Assembly (NCBI GenBank): GCA_037447655.1
Contig: JBBHKE010000743.1
Location: 62,001-126,000, forward strand
DNA from: Zygnema cylindricum
Lineage: Eukaryota > Streptophyta > Zygnematophyceae > Zygnematales > Zygnemataceae
Reading direction: 5' to 3'
Length of the DNA: 64,000 bases
Made by a program: the position numbers and the translations under genes. Below the pieces are notes generated by a model. That model did not search any database. It was not told the DNA's origin and was given only the letters and a program-made list of their open reading frames with translations. Below are positions 1-11,100 of the stretch, one piece after another. The first letter of the stretch is position 1. Every line of letters starts with the position of its first letter.

Positions 1-2
1 CA

Positions 3-1103
3 ACTAAAGCCCATTTGGAAGACATTAAAGCAATTTTGGAGGAAACGAGGAGAAATGCTGCCTCCACAACCTTAGGAGACAGCAGACATATTTTATTTGA
101 CCAACTCCGACCTCGGGCTAGTACAGGCTTTCGCAAGGAATGTTTCGGTCTTGAAAAAGAGCTTCGAGATTTGTACAGATTATGGTTCACGCTGACAGAT
201 GCCACGTGGAATGATTCTATGTCTGGACCTGCTTCCGCTGTGGTCGATGGAATCGGAAAAAAACTTATTTCGAAAACGGCAGGTCTTCCTGCTGATGTCG
301 TGGCTGATGCTCTTATGGAAGGCCGAATACTTGCACAAATGGCAAATTTTCGACAACCCAATTCAGGTATCCGACCACCCAAAAGGCGTTGTTTATCTAC
401 GATGACATCGTCTAATTTTTCACAGGTGCTCGATGAAGTTCCGCCAGCTTTGGCAGATTCTATGCCTCTGTACGAGTCCTATCATAAACCAGTGAATGAA
501 GTGGAGTTGAATTCAGTTCAGAAAGGGTCTTGGGGAGCAAAATTGCGACCTGCCAATGGAGATGATGAGCTTTTCAGCTGGCTCCATTCTTCTCAAATGT
601 TGCCTTCCAGTGAAGGAGGAGGACATTCGGTTGATAGTACGAAAATTGAACAGCCAAGTTATTTCCCACATGAGTACGAGTCTTTTGAAAATTCTGATTC
701 TGGAATCGGTATTGAAGGGACGGCAACTTTACCTTACACCGGAAATGGTACCCCACAACCGTCTTTACCAAGTTTGGAGGAATTGGCAACTATGGCTTTA
801 AACGTGGAAGCTGTGGTTGATTCTTATCGAAGTCCGGATTTAATCGATTGTCAAGAATCGGATGATTTTATTAACGGATGTTCTTCTTCTCCCCCTCCCG
901 GCTGTTCGAAAGTTATGCTACAAAGTTTTCCATCTGGATCTTCTTGTTCATGGGGATTGGACAATAGTTTTTCGACACCGCAGCCTGTCGTGACAGCATC
1001 TCGAGATCCATTGGCTACTCTTGGAGGACAAGATTCTCTCAGAATCATTGATTTTATCCACTTTCAAGATCAACTTCCTCCGAGATCTGCAAATGTTTAT
1101 TGA
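3..1103 (+). CDS. 3' part of an unrecognised protein-coding gene (terminal exon)
   Basis: The frame is open from the window edge to a TGA-flanked TAA-type end at 1101-1103, about 366 codons, so the true start and upstream exons lie outside. The first 110 residues look globular and helical (charged EETRR, KELRDLYRLWF, then a GIGKKLISKTAGLP stretch). The remainder is Ser/Pro/Gly/acidic and low in hydrophobics, as in an intrinsically disordered tail, with a basic PPKRR patch near residue 125 that could be a nuclear signal. No zinc knuckle, RT, integrase or transposase motif is seen and codon use is balanced, so it does not look like the mobile elements that fill the window. I do not recognise the family. 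It is the best candidate here for an ordinary host gene. A first ATG inside the window would not be the real start. Confidence 0.65.
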   Translation, partial: TKAHLEDIKAILEETRRNAASTTLGDSRHILFDQLRPRASTGFRKECFGLEKELRDLYRLWFTLTDATWNDSMSGPASAVVDGIGKKLISKTAGLPADVVADALMEGRILAQMANFRQPNSGIRPPKRRCLSTMTSSNFSQVLDEVPPALADSMPLYESYHKPVNEVELNSVQKGSWGAKLRPANGDDELFSWLHSSQMLPSSEGGGHSVDSTKIEQPSYFPHEYESFENSDSGIGIEGTATLPYTGNGTPQPSLPSLEELATMALNVEAVVDSYRSPDLIDCQESDDFINGCSSSPPPGCSKVMLQSFPSGSSCSWGLDNSFSTPQPVVTASRDPLATLGGQDSLRIIDFIHFQDQLPPRSANVY

Positions 1104-2877
1104 TCTGAAGAAATTTTGTTATTGCTACTAGAAGATTTGCGAAATATTTGGAGGAAGTTCCCAAATGGAACCCTGTTATGGATTTTGGGCTATTTTTTTG
1201 TTTTAAGTTTTTTGTGCCGATGTTAATAACCAGTGTATGGAAAGGAGGATGACTGGAAGGAAAAATGAAAGATTGGGAATTTCCATGCATCCATCGTTCC
1301 GTCTGCGGTTATTTTTGAATGAGTTTAGAAAATCCTCCAGATTGAAAGATTCTTTCTTTCTCTCTTTTTATTTTTTACAATCTGACCTGCCCCATTTGTG
1401 CAGTCAGTTACTAGAAATTACTTTAATTCTTTCATTCTATTTCAGGAGTATCAGTGTACAGAGCTTAACAAAATATTGAGAAAAATAGTGTTTTGGCAAC
1501 AATGTTTACCTTAGCGAATGCTTTATCTGTTCCTTCATCTTTAGGCAAAAGTTTTTTCAGCTCATGTTTTTGTTATAATTTTTATTTTTTTATTCTTTAT
1601 TTTTGTTTTTGAGAACGGTTCATTCTAGAGAGCTTCAGTAGGTTACTGTAATCCGAGGCATAAGGAATGAATAGTCTGTAACTTTAATTTAAAGTAAATT
1701 TCAAATTTTTTATTCCTTAAACCAATGTTTCAATGACTTGGTGTTTGACGATGAATTGGGAATTTATGTTTTGTGAATTGTGGAAAGTACGCATATCAGA
1801 CTTGGAAAATGCAATTTAGCGTTTTTGTTGCAATGGGTTTACCGATATTTTTGTGCAATCTCATAAATGTCAAAGTCATATGAAAGCCATTGGAAGCTTC
1901 TGTTCTTTGAAAGAATCTTGTTTCTGTTTTTGTTTTTGGCTTAATATGTAGTCTAGCCTGTTTTTTTTGCTCTGTTGTTTTGCAGCATAGCTTTGTAATT
2001 CGCCTTGGTGTACAATAGATTTCTTTTATAGAGTAGGTAAAAGGGTATGTAAACTCTACCCCTCCTAACATTTTTTCAGTCTGTGAAGTTAGGAGCGTCA
2101 ATTTCTTAGGGTTTTGCTACATCTGCAGGAATTGGCCATGCCGCCTGTTTCTGTGCAAGTTGCTGTACTTGTGCGAAGTTTCAGTTGTGCATATTCTGCA
2201 TCTTTTGAAATCGTACTTTCTTTATTGTTGTACCTCCTTATATTCCAATAGCGCAGCACCATTTTCGAAACTAGTTTGTTGTTCGCGCCGAGTTGCTTAC
2301 AGCTGCATCATCCATGAAGATTCTGTTTGACAATACTATGGCTTTGTATCAAGATGGAGGGCAGAGAATCCACGGAAAAAGATTTGTGCAACGATGGATC
2401 TCTCGAAATGTGGTTGTGGGATAGGGCTGGAATTGAGGACCCAGCATCTTTGTCATATATGTGAGTGTCAAGCCTGACTGCTAAAGCGCTTTGTAAGCAT
2501 GGAAAGCGGACGTATCGGTTCGAAGGGGTTAGGGAAGGCCAAATAGAATGTAGGTACAGTCCGGGTCCGTACATGGGGAGCGGGAAAGAAATTGGAGATT
2601 GGGCAAAACCAGGAACGCGTGCAATACCCAAATCAAAAGGGAACATTAGATTGACGAGGATGGCGCGCGAAAGCGATTTGTGAGGAAATATGAAGTGTAG
2701 TGTAATTGGTAGTGTTGTGAATCGAGGGCCCCTTGCCTATATTCAATAGGTAACCAATAATCGATATATGGAGAAGCTCAACATTGCTATATTTTTTATA
2801 TATACACATGGGCTCGATATGCATATAAATTTATACCGGGATATATTGAAGCACGTTGGATTTTTTTTTCAAAAGCG
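1104..2877. other. Probable 3' UTR and intergenic sequence
   Basis: AT-rich, T-tract-containing sequence with no ORF that resembles a protein. The first several hundred bases after 1103 are a plausible 3' UTR of the upstream gene. I see no clear AATAAA signal and no repeat shared with the rest of the window. Confidence 0.4.
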
Positions 2878-2950
2878 CCCCCCCCCCCCCCCCCCCCCAC
2901 CCCCCCAACCCCCTCGCGGCGGGCCACCAACCCTGTGGGGGGGGTGGGGG
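2878..2950. repeat. Poly-C tract (21 C) followed by C-rich and G-rich runs
   Basis: Positions 2878-2898 are 21 consecutive C. Interrupted C runs follow to about 2913, and G runs at 2937-2944 and 2946-2950. The C and G runs could pair with each other or form i-motif/G-quadruplex structures. Such runs are also typical places for assembly or base-calling errors. Confidence 0.8.
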
Positions 2951-4996
2951 ATCTTCCGTACCGTAAAATATTTCCGTACTAAACCTGTAGAGTCACCCAC
3001 CTAACACTAAATGTATCGTGATAATTTTTGTTTGTCCTGGAGCTATATATCGAGCCCTCTAACAGGTCAAATATCAAATTTATCGCAATAAGTTTTTACT
3101 TGATACACAACACTAGGAATTGGCACGGAGGATGAGGATCAGTGTGCAGTCTAGGCAAACATCCTTTCATGGAAAAAGGAGAAGTCCTAAGAGGTAATTC
3201 TTTGAAAAGGGAGTAGTCTTGAGAGGTAAGAGAAATGGTACGTTGAGGCCGGAAATCTGAACTCCCGCAAAATCCGCGGCTATGACAGGATCCTCGGCGC
3301 ATTCAGGCCAGTGCCCATCGGTCTAGGACGAATGAGCACCATAGTCCAGAGTTCCAAAGGAGCAGAGGTCTCGACGTAATCCAATGAGAATTCCACGTCA
3401 GCGCAAGGACTTGGCGATTGCGCCAAGGAAACCTTGGGCACTTGGCCTAAAATCTCTTATATGAGAAAGGGAACTCTCCACTAGCCGAGTATGGGTCAGG
3501 TGGACGGGTTATAGACCCAAGTCATGGATGTCACATATGCCAGACATTACCCATCGCCCTTCACACATGTCTTTGAAGGTATATAGCTCCAAGGCAAAAA
3601 CCCCCTCCCTCCACTATTGTTACAAACACTTCTTACGTAGAACCTAATTCTTACGATGAACCTAAAGTCGTCATTTAAAACTCATCTAGAAATTTAGACA
3701 GCAATGTACGCTGACGATGTATATCCATTTCACACGTCTAGGACCATCACCAAATCTTAGTCGAGCGTAGTTAGACGTAGTTGTAAGAAGACAAAGAAGG
3801 ATGCCAGAAATAAAACTTACTTCAGAGAAACAAAATTTCAATAATGAGTGATGTACAAGACTATACTCCCTCTCTCCCTCTATAAAAAGGTCAAAACTCT
3901 TCTAACAGACCACTCTTACGTGGTGTAATCTCTAACTCTATCATTCTTTGAGATATGAGAAAAAAATTTATAATATGCAACTAATAAGCAACTTCTTTAA
4001 GACTTACAATGAACTGGAATGTTGCCTTAGCAACCTAAGGTTGGTAGATCTTCCACCAAATCTATAACCCTTCATCCTAATAGGCAACCTAATCTATGTT
4101 ACTTCTTCGTGCACTACATTTGATGTATTGACGCGTGAATGTACTTAACACACAAAATTCGGAATGAAGATATTTTCAACCTGTCCCCTTGTATGTACAT
4201 GGAGAGACATCTTTTGCACTCCCCATATTTACGAGAAAAATCGAATCCGTCTCACGACATTCATAATTATTAACACTTTGTATCCTTTGCTTTGGAGTGT
4301 CCTAATTCCTTTGTGAAAAATAGTCATTCTGTTTGTTTGACACGAGGTTTGGTGACTTCAAACGTGTGAACACATTTCCTTTGGCGCCTTCATAAAGTCT
4401 TGTTCGCGATTTAGAACCCTTTTCTGATCATGCATGCTCGTTCGTTCGCTATTTCATCATTTTAGCACTCTTTGCTCATTTATTCCATGATTGACGGCAG
4501 CCAACAAAAATGCCCATGTTATCCCTAGAGCCTTGTGGTATATAATTTTGAAACTGACAAAAAGTTACTGTATTCATGGCGCCATCGTCACATACAGTAG
4601 CTTACGTGAAATCCCTCTCGTATCTTTACAACATGTCTTGGTGTCGTTCTCAAGTTCTTACGACTGCAATCACATAGAATCCGTGCTGGAATTTAATTCT
4701 TCTTGAAGCCGTCGTTAGGTTCTAACACTTATGTTTAAGGATTACTGTTGAATTCCTTCCACATGTTGTGGTGGCCGAATAAGTTACCAATGCCTATGTG
4801 GAATCTCAGTTAAATTCCATTTGAAGTGCCTTTGTCACTAATTTGGGATTTTATCAAAATTGTACTTTGACTCTTCATAATATTTTAAATACTAACAAAA
4901 ATCCAACAACCAAAATCATCAAGAGTAAGTCGTGCTCTAAGTTTTCTAATGGTTGACCAAGCATATGCAAAAGAAGAAGAACTATACTCCTTTCCT
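2951..4996. other. Non-coding interval with no recognised gene
   Basis: No credible ORF. A TATAAAAAGG box at 3881-3890 follows a pyrimidine-rich CTCCCTCTCTCC stretch, and a second pyrimidine run at about 3600 follows GGTATATAG. Both resemble plant LTR core promoters, so an old LTR relic is possible, but I found no LTR ends, PBS or duplication. Confidence 0.3.
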
Positions 4997-5138
4997 GTCA
5001 ACCAAGCAAAGTACGTTCGAAGCTCTAAGTTTTCTAATGTGTTGAAAACAATACATTTAGAGGGTATGTCAACCAAGCAAAGTACGTTCGAAGCTCTAAG
5101 TTTTCTAATGAGTTGAAATCAATAGATTTAGAGGGTAT
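4997..5138. repeat. 71-bp tandem duplication spanning flank and LTR start
   Basis: Two units, 4997-5067 and 5068-5138, differ at only a few positions. Each joins about 42 bp of flanking DNA to the first bases of the E-type LTR (the TGTTGAAA-like start). A third, partial copy of the flank part (CTCTAAGTTTTCTAATGG) lies at about 4936. Confidence 0.8.
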
Positions 5139-6091
5139 TTTCTAGGTCTGAATAGATTAAGTAAAAGCACAGGCAGTCTACCTCCACCTTCTCTCTCTAG
5201 CCCCCCATACTTGTTGTAGTTGTTGAAGGTGATAGAGAGTGGTGGAGCCATTGCTGCCTTAGCTGCACAGACAGGGCTGTAGAGTGACATAAGTCACTCT
5301 TAACAAAAAGGTTGAGTCCCGCAGAACTAGAACCTTCAACCGACAGAGCTAGGCGTAGCCGTCAGCTCTAACCGGTCTGTTGTAGAAGTTTGTTAGAGTA
5401 TATGGGGTTTGATTGTTATTTAAACATTGCTAATGAACCTTAATCTGATTAACGTAAGTAGAGATAACAAGCATAAAAACTCATTGTAATATAGTGCGAA
5501 CAAAGACCCGCACGAAACAAATGTACCGGACATTTGTTTTAACGGCTAATATTAAAAGCCTGTTTTAGATCCGACGGCACGCATCATCGGTGACACCCCG
5601 GAATGGGAACTTTGACGGTTTTCAGACTTGACATGATTTGGCGCCACGTGGCACAATAGAATTGGAAAGCGGGAATCCCGGGAAGCATGGGAACAAGTTT
5701 AGAAGAGTCAGACGTCTACTCCATGGCCTTGTCGTACACAAGCCGTACAAAAAAGACATCGGACATAGTACCTTTCTGTACAGTACAGTTCTTCGATTAG
5801 TTCGTACATCAGTAGATACGGGTTGTGAGAGGGGTTTAGGACTTAGAGGATTGAGGAGGTAGCCACCTCTCTCCCAATGAGCTTGTATAAACATTGGCAT
5901 CTTTGCCACTTGATAATTAATCGTCTGGTTGGGCGTTTTCAGTGATTCTTCTTGTTGCGCACTCAAGGAAGTCCAAACTGCACAGGGGTGCAGTCACATT
6001 CTCTATTTGCCTGCTAGGGTAAATTTAGTCCTAGTTGAATAAAGGTTAGTCTTCCTGAATTCTATAGTCCAATGGGGGACACAAAATTGCA
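5109..6091 (+). repeat. 5' LTR of Copia element E
   Basis: It starts with TG at 5109 and ends GCA at 6091, directly before the primer-binding site. It has the layout shared by the other LTRs here: a TATTTTCTAGGTCT segment near the start, a hairpin whose loop reads ACTTGTTGTAGT (about 5180-5260), an antisense tRNA-like module (about 5309-5385), and a cluster of GTAC motifs before a TATA box. It is the A-like subtype (related to the LTR at 40665-41708). The matching 3' LTR is absent, so the element is 3'-truncated. Confidence 0.75.
5886..5892 (+). promoter_or_regulatory. TATA box of LTR E
   Basis: TATAAAC sits at the same relative place as TATAAAT in LTR C (30909) and TATAAAAG in the A 3' LTR (41500), about 200 bp before the LTR end and downstream of a GTAC-rich segment. 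Confidence 0.5.
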
Positions 6092-7071
6092 CGTTATGGG
6101 CCCACCCTCTAGGGTGCCCATCTTCAACGGATCTAGGTTTATTTATTTGGAAGCCATGATGATAGGGGCTTTGTGTGAAAAACGATATTGGGGTATTGTC
6201 AGTGGACAAGTGAAACGTCCATCTCAGGGAATCCCACCAGGGTTTAGTGGAGTGAGGTTTTCCGCAGCAGCATCTTCCCCAACGGAGGAGGCAGACGACG
6301 GGGACAACATTGTGTCCAAAAAGGGGAAAGGGAAGGAGACACCCCTCACTCCTATCTCCACGACACCCGGAGTTGTGGCAGTGAAGACCGAGGAAATTGA
6401 TATTCAAACGTGGGAATACACAAACATGGCTGCCAAGCATTTCATTTTGAGGCACCTCACTCAAGCTTTGCTAACCTCTCATCTTCATTTTCTCAAGGCC
6501 GAGGAGTTGTGGGTGACTTTAGTGGAGATCTATAGAGATGGTACTATTCAAGAGCTCCAGTTGGCCGAGCAAAGGCTAGGGGATGACACTTACAAAGGGG
6601 GAAAAATGTTGGATTATTGTAATGACCTTTCTTGTTTGTATATGGAGATGGAGAGTGCCGGGTGGACAGGTACAGTGAAGATGAAAGTCAACACTCTCAT
6701 CATGAAGTTGCCTGAAAAAAATTAGAACATAGTGTACCGAGTGCAGGAAATGGATGACAGTTCTTGGAAGTTGAACACAATGGTTCGGATGATACTCGTC
6801 CAGGAAAACACTATTGAGATTCGGAGAGGAGGAAGAGCGTTCAAGCTCTAGCTGCCGAAACGAGCCGGTGGGGGAAGGAGTCTAGGAAGCCGTACGATAA
6901 CTTCAAAGGAGAGAAAGATCAATCTGGAGGACAAAGGCCCCCAAAGGGTCTTTGTAACTTCTGCAAAAAGACAGGACACTTCATAGCGGATTGCACCAAG
7001 GTATCGTAGTTGAGGCTCCAAGAGAACCGTTGAGGGGGCTCTTCCAGAGGAAAGAAGAAGGCACTTGTGGT
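6072..7071 (+). pseudogene. Copia element E, gag first part (interrupted by D1)
   Basis: The reading frame starts at an ATG 20 bases inside the LTR and reads MGDTKLHVMGPPSRVP through the PBS. A UBN2-type gag domain follows (AAKHFILRHLTQ, LWVTLVEIYRDGTIQELQLAEQ, KMLDYCNDL). A stop TAG at about 6723 interrupts the frame. The reading continues in the same style to a CCHC zinc knuckle (CNFCKKTGHFIADC, about 6955-7000) before D1 interrupts it at 7072. The protein would assemble the capsid that packages element RNA. It is inactive because of the stop, further frame changes and the insertion. Confidence 0.8.
6092..6106 (+). other. Primer-binding site of element E (half tRNA-iMet type)
   Basis: CGTTATGGGCCCACC lies immediately after the LTR end. 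Fourteen of 15 bases are complementary to the anticodon-arm region GGUGGGCCCAUAACC of plant initiator tRNA-Met, not to its 3' CCA end. It is also translated as part of the gag N-terminus. Confidence 0.7.
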
Positions 7072-8122
7072 TGTAACTCTGAGACCTCCATAAGTCCTCA
7101 GAGTAGACAACTTCCAAGAAGCCTCTAGGATAATCCTGACCCCTTTGTGTTTCAGCAAAAATAACTGCCACCCTGGCAGACAAAAAACCCTGACCACCTG
7201 CACCTTTGTGAAGGCAAGACTCCCTTGAGTCGATAGCAAAAAGAATCTCTGAATTTGCTCCCCTGAGCAGTAAGTTATGGAGGGTCAAAGTTGACCTTTT
7301 GTACAGAAGCTCTCTGGGAGAGAGGGTCCTATCTTCTAAATTTTTCTAAGTCCTATCTCTCTCACAGACTCTATCTACTGATGTACGGAACCAATCACAA
7401 TAGAGTTCCGTACGCAAAAGTACAGCTGCCGGTGTACTTTAGGTACGGACATTGTACGACATGGCCTAAATGTCGACACATGTCATATCCAGATTCGGTG
7501 CCATAATCTCTGGAGATTCCACGATCCAACGTAATTTCGCCACGCGTCATCGGATGTGGCGATGGCCACAAACCGCCGAAATCTTCTTCCGCGATCTCGG
7601 CGCTAATTGCGGCGGTCCGATTAGAATCTAATTTAATCGTAGCCGTAATAAATACATGCGCGGTATTTGTTTCACTTACGAAACAAATGCGCGATATTGA
7701 ATTTTAGTCCGTACCGTAATCCGTACTTTATCTATTACCAGATCTATGTATCCCGTAATCTGTTATAGTTAAATGAATAATCGTACGTATACGTATTTAA
7801 ATAATTATCAAACTATATACTACGTAACATGAATCCTAGACTTAACGGCAAAGGCTACCGGCTATTTCCTGTCTGCCGACCGGTAGGTAGAAGGATCAAT
7901 TCCTGTCGCCAGCACATACCTTTTAAATAAATAAACCATAACTAATATAAATTTCACGTAAACCTCAGGATAGCCAAAGTAGCCATGGCTCTAGCTTCCT
8001 CTCCAATTTCTCAGTGACTGCGACAAGTTTGAGAGTTGGAGAGAGAAGTTAGAGATAGACTGCCTCGGCTTCTTTATTTCTTATCAGACCTAGAAAATAC
8101 TCAAAAACCATTAATTTATACA
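7072..8122 (-). repeat. 3' LTR of D1
   Basis: The LTR is 1051 bp and read on the minus strand from TGTATA at 8122 to ACA at 7072. Its U5 end carries the CTTATGGAGGTCTCAGAGTT segment in which the gag ATG lies. It has the antisense tRNA-like module (plus strand, about 7841-7917) and the hairpin with loop ACTTGTCGCAGTCACTGA (about 7985-8065). Confidence 0.9.
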
Positions 8123-8139
8123 CTCCCCTTATTTTCTAG
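8123..8139 (-). other. Polypurine tract of D1
   Basis: On the minus strand CTAGAAAATAAGGGGAG directly precedes the 3' LTR. The same tract is next to the LTRs at 33232, 40664, 45684 and 47295. It primes plus-strand synthesis. Confidence 0.8.
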
Positions 8140-11100
8140 TCAATCTTTAATTTCAGACCACACTTCTCCCTGCAAAAAATTAGCTTAGGGGAAGGCACAG
8201 GTTTGGTCATCATATCTGCTACCATCTCACTATCTGGTCTGTACTCTAAACTGATTATTTTGTTTTCTACTTTTTCTCTAACAAAGCTGAGTCTGATGTC
8301 CATGTGTTTGGCTTTAAAATGATGTTTAGGATTGGCAGAAATAGCGATTGCTGCCTGATTATCACAAAATATTTTCTGCACACCACTCTTAAGCTGACCA
8401 AGCTCACCAAGCAAAGACTTGACCCACATCAATTCTTTTACAGCAGAGCAAGAGGCCATATACTCAGCCTCCATGGTGGACTGAGCAATAACCTTTTGCT
8501 GTTTGCTACGCCAACAGCAAGCCCCATCACCCACATATAATACATATCCAGAAGTGCATCTCCTCATCGGAGCATCACCATAACTGGCATCACTCCAAGT
8601 AGTGATGTCAGTATTCTCCCCACCCAAATGCAACGATAGATCCCTAGTTCCTACCAAATATTTAAGGACTCTCTTAGCTGCCTCCCAATCCTTCTTAGTG
8701 GAAGCATTTAGACTTCTACTCAGCACTCCTACAGCTGCAGCTAAATCCGGTCGGGTACAATTCATAAAATAGATTAGACTTCCCACTACTTGCCTGTAAG
8801 GAATAGTCTGCATGAACTTCTGTTCATCAGGAGATAATTCCTCGTCTAAGACTATTACTCCTTCTTCCTCACTCCCCTCACTTCCCTTCTTCAACTCCAT
8901 TGGAGTTGTACAACTATTAGCTTTATCCATTTGAAATTTTTCAAGCATGTTCCCTATTGCTTCCTTTTGAGTCAGTCTTATAATTTTCCTTTTTCGGTCT
9001 CTCTCTACTTGAATTCCCAAAATATATCTTGCTTCTCCCATATCCTTCATTTCAAATCTCCCTTTAAGATCGGTTTTCAGTTTGTTAATTTTTTCCATTG
9101 ATTTACTTAAAACAAGCAAATCATCAACATAAATTGCAATAAATAAAAAACCTTCTTCATCTTCGAAAACATAGATTGAGTGATCTGAGCTGATCCGAAT
9201 ATATCCCAGACCGGTAAGAAACTCATCAAGCTTCTTATTCCATTGTCGAGGTGCTTGTTTCAAACCATAAAGAGATTTAATCAGTCGGTATACCTTACTC
9301 TCCTCTCCTTCCTCCACAAAACCTTCGGGTTGTCGCATGAAGATCTCCTCTTCCAATTCTCCATGCAAAAAGGCTGTCTTGATGTCCATCTGATGCACTT
9401 CCATGTCTTCCGCCGCTGCCAAACTGAGAAGTATGCGGACGGAGGGAAATCTGACCACCGGGGCAAAGGTTTCCTCGTAGTCAATTCCTTCCTTTTGTGT
9501 AAATCCCTTTGCCACTAATCTGGCATTGTAGCGCTCGATTGTGTTATCTGGGTTCAGTTTTAATTTGAAAACCCACTTACAACCGATTGGTTTTCGGTTA
9601 GGTGGACAGTCCACCAGCTCCCAAGTATCAACTATGATTGAAGCCATCTCCTCATTGATGGCTGTCTTCCACCGGTTTCTTTCTTGACAAGTCATTGCCT
9701 CTCCATAAGTTTGAGGTTCATCTTGATGAGATAGTTTAGTTACCTTGTTATTAACCTGTCTTTCTTGCAATCTTTTGCTACTTCTCCTCCCCCCCTCAAA
9801 ATTTGAGGCTGGAATAGATGGTTCTCGTGGATTCTTTCGAACAAACTCGGCTTCTCCCCTATCCCTTGATTCCGAATCAATTTCCACCACGTCTTCCGCT
9901 TCGAGTAGAGTTGTCAATGAAGTTTCCACAGCCGAGTCCTTTTCGGTCTGATTTGTATCAGCAAGAATGTCATCTTCTCTAAAACCTGGATAGTTAGGAA
10001 GCTCAAAGTCATCGGAATTTTTTGACTCAAATCTGATTTTTACTGACTTCGTATATTTGAAGGGATCCAAGGAATTTTCTTCATCCATAACTACTAGATG
10101 CTTTACTAAGATTATATCTTCCCTTTTTAGATCATAAACTCTATATCCTTTAACATCTTCATCATATCCTAATAAGTATCCCGGTTTTCCTTTAGGATCT
10201 AGCTTCCAATTGGACCGATCAATATCTAGACTGAACACTTGATGCCGAAATCCTTTAAGTGAGATATGTCTGGTTTCCGGCCTGTCCATCTCTCATAAGG
10301 TGTTTGATCTTTTATAGCTGAAGTAAGAACTCTATTCTTGAGGTAATTAGCACAGTTCATTGCTTCTGCCCAAAACCTTTTTCCTATCTTTTTATCTGAC
10401 AACATACTTCTAGCACTATCACTTAGTGTTCTATTTAACCTTTCAGCTACCCCATTCTGTTCCGGATTTTCTGGAACTGTCTTTTGGTGTTGAACCCCAT
10501 CTTCCCTCAGAAAATCCTCAAACTGGTTAGAAGTATACTCTCCACCATTGTCACTCCTTACTCTCTTGATTGGAGTTTCATGGAGTTTTTCGCTCCATGC
10601 TTTATATTGTCTAAAACAATCCTCAGTTTCGAACTTGTTTTTCAAAAAATATACCCGGGAATACCGAGACCAATCATCAGTTATAGTCATCATAAATCTC
10701 TTCCCTCCCGGTGAGGGCACTTTAGTTGGTCCCCAAATATCTGTGTGTACTAGATCTAGAATTTTTTCTCCCTTATAGGTGGCTGATTTAGGAAAGGGTA
10801 ATCTGTGTGCTTTACCTTGAGCACATCCACTACTATCACTTATATCATCACTTTCACTGAACTGAATCCCTTCCACCACTCCCATCTTTTTCATCTCTCT
10901 TTACTTATCTATATTCACATGCCCAAGCCTCTTATGCCACATCATAATATCATGAACACCAGCATAATAAAGTTTCTTCGTTTCATTACTTAAAATCAGC
11001 CTAAACATCCCATGGCTACCTTTCTCAGCAATGAAATAGACATCCTCCTCAAAACTAGCAGTAAAAACTCCTTCCCTAGTGCTAGTGAAAAAACCCTTAT

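Noticed and set aside
7291-7506. A 71-residue plus-strand ORF repeated in every D LTR (also 12690-12905, 44857-45099, 51862-52104, and reversed at 25440-25655)
   Set aside because: It recurs only because the LTR recurs. It is antisense to the element, has no start context or domain, and overlaps the U5/R and promoter region.
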